Of a DNA stretch of 64,000 bases, positions 59,784 through 64,000 are shown in pieces. Origin of the DNA: Euonymus europaeus (Eukaryota > Streptophyta > Magnoliopsida > Celastrales > Celastraceae); NCBI GenBank assembly GCA_963580455.1, contig OY756968.1:23715996-23779995 (forward strand), given 5' to 3'. The position numbers were made by a program, and so were the translations under genes. Numbering within the stretch: position 1 is the first letter of the stretch; the number at the start of each line of letters is the position of its first letter. The notes beneath the pieces were generated by a model. The model saw nothing but the letters and a program-made list of their open reading frames with translations, had not been told where the DNA came from and did no database searches.

Positions 59784-60129
59784 TTTTACGTAAACGGTTT
59801 TATGAATATCCGTTGACTCCGAGTTCTGAATTCGGTGATTTTTAGCTTGAGTTCACACTACTTTTTGAGCTCCACAATCCTGGCATTTCGGATTTGGATT
59901 TTAGAACTCGTGGCTAGTAGGTCTCGTTTCACCTAGTTAGCCGCGAAATGTGGTTTCTTTACGTAAACGGTTTTATGAATATCCGTTGACTCCGAGTTCT
60001 GAATTCGGTGATTTTTAGCTTGATTTCACACTACTTTTTGAGCTATACAATCCTGGAGTTTCGGATTTGGATTTCAGAACTCGTGGCTAGTAGGTCTCGT
60101 TTCACCTAGTGGGCCGCGAAATGTGGTTT
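59784..60129. repeat. Monomers M347-M348
   Basis: M347 (CTTGAGTTCAC, GAGCTCCAC) follows the truncated copy as its counterparts follow at 48255 and 55867. M348 is an A-type monomer (GAGCTATAC, GGAGTTTCGGATTTGG, AGTGGGCC) opening the right-hand edge modules. Confidence 0.8.
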
Positions 60130-63100
60130 CTTTACGTAAACGGTTTTATGAATATCCGTTGACTCCGAGTTTAGAATTCGGTGATTTTTAGCTTGATTTC
60201 ACACTACTTTTCGAGCTCTACAATCCTGGCATTTCGGATTTTTATTTTAGAACTCGTGGCTAGTAGGTCTCGTTTCACCTAGTGGGCCGCGAAATGTGGT
60301 TTCTTTACGTAAACGGTTTTATGAATATCCGTTGACTCCGAGTTCTGAATTCGATGATTTTTAGCTTGATTTTACACCACTTTTCGAGCTCTACAATCCT
60401 TCCCTTTCGGATTTTGATTTCAGAACTCGTGGATAGTAGGTCTCGTTTGACCAAGTTAGCCGCGAAATGTGGTTTCTTTACGTAAACGGTTTTATGACTA
60501 TCCGTTGACTCAGAGTTCTGAATTCGGTGATTTTTAGCTTGATTTCACACTACTTTTCGAGCTCTACAATCCTGGGGTTTTGGATTTTGATTTCAGAACT
60601 CGTGTCTAGTAGGTCTCGTTTCACCTAGTTAGCCGCAAAATGTGGTTTCTTTACGTACACGGTTTTATGAATATCCGTTGACTCCGAGTTCTGAATTCGG
60701 TGATTTTTAGCTTGATTTCATACTACTTTTCGAGCTCTACAATCCTGGCATTTAGGATTTTTATTTCAGAACTCGTGGCTAGTAGGTCTCGTTTCACCTA
60801 GTTAGCCGCGAAATGTGGTTTCTTTACGTAAACGGTTTTATGAATATCCGTTGACTCCGAGTTCTGAATTCGATGATTTTTAGCTTGATTTCACACTACT
60901 TTTCGAGCTCTAAAATCCGGCCGTTTCGGATTTTGATTTCAGAACTCGTGGATAGTAGGTCTCGTTTCACCTAGTTAGCCGCGAAATGTGGTTTCTTTAC
61001 GTAAACGGTTTTATGAATATCCGTTAACTCAGAGTTCTGAATTCGGTGATTTTTAGCTTGATTTCACAATACTTTTCGAGCTCTACAATCCTGGCGTTTC
61101 GGATTTTGATTTCAGAACTCGTGGCTAGTAGGTCTCGTTTCACCTAGTTAGCCGCGAAATGTGATTTCTTTACGTACACGATTTTATGAATATCCGTTGA
61201 CTCCGAGTTCTGAGTTCGGTGATTTTTAGCTTGATTTGACACTACTTTTCGAGCTCTACAATCCTGGAGTTTCGGATTTTGATTTCAGAACTCGTGGCTA
61301 GTAGGTCTCGTTTCACCTAGTTAGCCGCGAAATGTGGTTTCTTTACGTAAACGGTTTTATGAATATCCGTCAACTCCGAGTTCTGAATTCGGTGATTTTT
61401 AGCTTCATTTCACATTACTTTTCGAGCTCTACAATCCTGCACTTTCGGATTTTGATTTCAGAACTCGTGGATAGTAGGTCTCGTTTCACCTAGTGGGCCG
61501 CGAAATGTGGTTTCTTTACGTAAACGGTTTTATGAATATCCGTTGACTCCGAGTTCTGAATTCGGTGATTTTTAGCTTGATTTCACACTACCTTTCGAGC
61601 TCTACAATCCTGGCATTTCGGATTTTTATTTCAGAACTCGTGGCTAGTAGGTCTCGTTTCACCTAGTGGGCCGCGAAATGTGGTTTCTTTACGTAAACGG
61701 TTTTATGAATATCCGTTGACTCCGAGTTCTGAATTCGATGATTTTTAGCTTGATTTCACACCACTTTTCGAGCTCTACAATCCTTCCCTTTCGGATTTTG
61801 ATTTCAGAACTCGTGGATAGTAGGTCTCGTTTGACCTAGTTAGCCGCGAAATGTGGTTTCTTTATGTAAACGGTTTTATGAATATCCGTTGACTCAGAGT
61901 TCTGAATTCGGTGATTTTTAGCTTGATTTCACACTACTTTTCGAGCTCTACAATCCTGGGGTTTTGGATTTTGATTTCACAACTCGTGTCTAGTAGGTCT
62001 CATTTCACCTAGTTAGCCGCAAAATGTGGTTTCTTTACGTACACGGTTTTATGAATATCCGTTGACTCCGAGTTCTGAATTCGGTGATTTTTAGCTTGAT
62101 TTCACACTACTTTTCGAGCTCTACAATCCTGGAATTTAGGATTTTTATTTCAGAACTCGTGGCTAGTAGGTATCGTTTCACCTAGTTAGCCGCGAAATGT
62201 GGTTTCTTTACGTAAACGTTTTTATGAATATCCGTTGACTCCGAGTTCTGAATTCGATGATTTTTAGCTTGATTTCACACTACTTTTCGAGCTCTAAAAT
62301 CCTGCCGTTTCGGATTTTGATTTCAGAACTCGTGGATAGTAGGTCTCGTTTCACCTAGTTAGCCGCGAAATGTGGTTTCTTTACGTAAACGGTTTTATGA
62401 ATATCCGTTGACTTAGAGTTCTGAATTCGGTGATTTTTAGCTTGATTTCACAATACTTTTTGAGCTCTACAATCCTGGCGTTTCGGATTTTGATTTCAGA
62501 ACTCGTGGCTAGTAGGTCTCGTTTCACCTAGTTAGCCGCGAAATGTGATTTCTTTACGTACACGGTTTTATGAATATCCGTTGACTCCGAGTTCTGAGTT
62601 CGGTGATTTTTAGATTGATTTGACACTACTTTTCGAGCTCTACAATCCTGGAGTTTCGGATTTTGATTTCAGAACTCGTGGCTAGTAGGTCTCGTTTCAC
62701 CTAGTTAGCCGCGAAATGTGGTTTCTTTACGTAAACGGTTTTATGAATATCCGTCGACTCCGAGTTCTGAATTCGGTGATTTTTAGCTTGATTTCACACT
62801 ACTTTTTGAGCTTTACAATCCTGGAGTTTCGGATTTGGATTTCAGAACTCGTGGCTAGTAGGTCTCGTTTCATCTAGTGGGCCGCGAAATGTGGTTTCTT
62901 TACGTAAACGGTTTTATGAATATCCGTTGACTCCGAGTTCTGAATTCGGTGATTTTTAGCTTGATTTCACACTACTTTTCGAGCTCTACAATCCTGGCAT
63001 TTCGGATTTTTATTTCAGAACTCGTGGCTAGTAGGTCTCGTTTCACCTAGTGGGCCGCGAAATGTGGTTTCTTTACGTAAACGGTTTTATGAATATCCGT

Positions 63101-63243
63101 TGACTCCGAGTTCTGAATTCGATGATTTTTAGCTTGATTTCACACCACTTTTCGAGCTCTACAATCCTGCCCTTTCGGATTTTGATTTTAGAACTCGTGG
63201 CTAGTAGGTCTCGTTTGACCTAGTTAGCCGCGAAATGTGGTTT
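60130..63243. repeat. 8-mer HOR, about 2.25 copies of 1384 bp
   Basis: M349-M356, M357-M364 and M365-M366. Unit: B (GGCATTT, AGTGGGCC); C (GAATTCGATG, CACACCAC, CCTTCCC, GTTTGACC); D (CTCAGAG-like, GGGGTTTTGG, GTGTCTAG); E (TACACGG, TTTAGGATTTTT); F (CTAAAATCC, GTGGATAG); CACAATAC with GTGATTTC; GAGTTCGG with TTTGACAC; and CCGTCAACTCC or CCGTCGACTCC. The copies differ at several sites, so this HOR is older than the 12- and 14-mers. Confidence 0.9.
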
Positions 63244-64000
63244 CTTTACGTAAACGGTTTTATGAATATCCGTTGACTCCGAGTTCTGAATTCGGTGATT
63301 TTTAGCTTGATTTCATACTACTTTTCGAGCTCTACAATCCTGCCGTTTCGGATTTTGATTTCAGAACTCGTGGATAGTAGGTCTCGTTTCACCTAGTTAG
63401 CTGCGAAATGTGGTTTCTTTACGTAAACGATTTTTTGAATATCCGTTGACTCCGAGTTCTGAATTTTTGGATTTTTAGCTTGATTTCACACTACTTTTCG
63501 AGCTCCTAAATCCCGGAATTTTGGATTTTGATTTTAGAACTCGTGGCTAGTAGGTCTCGTTTCACCTAGTTAGCCGCGAAATGTGGTTTCTTTACGTAAA
63601 CGGTTTTATGAATATCCGTTGACTCCGAGTTCTGAATTCGGTGATTTTTAGCTTGATTTCACACTACTTTTTGAGCTCTACAATCCTGGAGTTTCGGATT
63701 TGGATTTCAGAACTCGTGGCTAGTAGGTCTCGTTTCACCTAGTTAGCCGCGAAATGTGGTTTCTTTACGTAAACGGTTTTATGAATATCCGTTGACTCCG
63801 AGTTCTGAATTCGGTGATTTTTAGCTTGATTTCACACAACTTTTTGAGCTCTACAATCCTGCCATTTCGGATTTTGATTTCAGAACTCGTGGATAGTAAG
63901 TCTCGTTTCACCTAGTTAGCCGCGAAACGTGGTTTCTTTACGTAAACGGTTTTATGAATATCCGTTGACTCAGAGTTCTGAATTCGGTGATTTTTAGCTT
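63244..64000. repeat. Terminal monomers M367-M371 (last partial)
   Basis: Satellite continues to the window edge. M368 (63417-63589) is the most aberrant: ACGATTTTTTGAAT, GAATTTTTGG and CTCCTAAATCCCGG. M370 has CACACAAC and GTAAGTCTCG with GAAACGTGG. The final 65 bp are the start of a CTCAGAG monomer, so the array extends beyond the window. Confidence 0.85.

Larger units (their letters stand above)
1..64000. repeat. 173-bp satellite DNA array, entire window
   Basis: The same sequence recurs every 173 bp from the first to the last base: 370 full head-to-tail monomers plus a 65-bp partial one. CTTTACGTAA falls at 1, 174, 347, 520 and so on to 63936, and all departures from register are explained by eight small indel monomers. 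All copies lie on one strand; no inversion, transposon, gene or unique spacer was seen. The monomer is nucleosome-sized and 173 is not a multiple of 3, so the reading frame rotates at every copy and stops recur in all frames. Sequence shows the array; a centromeric or heterochromatic role is inferred from family resemblance (150-180 bp monomers with HORs). The family is not recognised. Confidence 0.99.

Noticed and set aside
1..64000. CRISPR array (regular direct repeats)
   Set aside because: The repetition is continuous over the full 173 bp with no unique spacers, far longer than CRISPR repeats, and no cas genes are present.
1..64000. Human alpha satellite (171 bp), Arabidopsis CEN180 or Rhynchospora Tyba (172 bp)
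   Set aside because: Length is similar, but the monomer sequence does not resemble these families as I recall them; in particular no CENP-B box and none of their characteristic motifs were seen. A database search would settle this.
1..64000. 5S rRNA or tRNA gene tandem cluster
   Set aside because: No 5S internal control region, no tRNA A/B boxes in proper arrangement and no cloverleaf were found in the monomer; no T-run terminator follows a gene-like unit.
1..64000. Assembly artefact producing the duplicated blocks
   Set aside because: Not excluded for the near-identical 12- and 14-mer copies, but private differences (e.g. near 34460, 37441, 38911) and the variable copy lengths argue against simple computational duplication. 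Raw long reads would decide.

Overview
The whole 64 kb window is one uninterrupted tandem array of a 173-bp satellite DNA monomer, with every copy in the same orientation. I find no gene, RNA gene, transposon, microsatellite or unique sequence. Starting the monomer frame at CTTTACGTAA (the window's first base), the window holds 370 complete monomers plus a 65-bp partial one at 63936. The length arithmetic closes exactly. The last monomer start falls 75 bp short of 370 x 173, and eight indel monomers account for it: -1 near 1.9, 4.8, 8.7 and 14.8 kb, -13 at 6.4 kb, +2 at 24.4 and 42.9 kb, and -62 at 59.7 kb. The consensus is about 41% GC, carries 11 CpG dinucleotides (observed/expected about 1.5), and contains a TTTACGTAAA palindrome and, in most copies, EcoRI and SacI sites.

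This is a eukaryotic satellite, most plausibly centromeric or pericentromeric heterochromatin: nucleosome-scale monomer, higher-order repeats (HORs) and no interruption. I do not recognise the family. It does not look like human alpha satellite, Arabidopsis CEN180, or Rhynchospora Tyba as far as I can recall them. It has no CENP-B box. I cannot tell plant from animal by sequence alone, and centromere identity is inference.

Layout (Mn = nth monomer). 0-6.5 kb: diverged monomers with an 11-mer duplication and a 3-mer tandem duplication. 6.5-18.7 kb: a 15-mer-spaced duplication, a 4-mer tandem duplication and a 35-mer-spaced (6054 bp) segmental duplication. 16.1-23.7 kb: two copies of a 22-mer (3806 bp) with nested 5- and 4-monomer periods. 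24.2-25.9 kb: a block repeated 107 monomers away at 43.1-44.4 kb. 25.9-29.0 kb: three copies of a 6-mer (1038 bp). 28.0-33.0 kb: a 17-mer-spaced duplication. 32.3-39.7 kb: three near-identical copies of a 14-mer (2422 bp), the third with one extra monomer. 39.7-48.6 kb: mosaic region. 48.6-55.0 kb: three apparently identical copies of a 12-mer (2076 bp), the last with 13 monomers, nested in a 44-mer-spaced (7612 bp) duplication. 57.1-59.8 kb: loose 5/7-mers ending in a 111-bp deleted monomer. 60.1-63.2 kb: an 8-mer HOR (1384 bp).

The array therefore has no single HOR. It is a patchwork of local amplifications of different multiples of 173 bp. The freshest (12-mer, 14-mer) lie centrally, and older types sharing one six-monomer module recur near both edges. 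This is the expected footprint of repeated unequal exchange or replication-based amplification. Several hybrid monomers mark individual exchange junctions. All comparisons were made by eye; no alignment was run.
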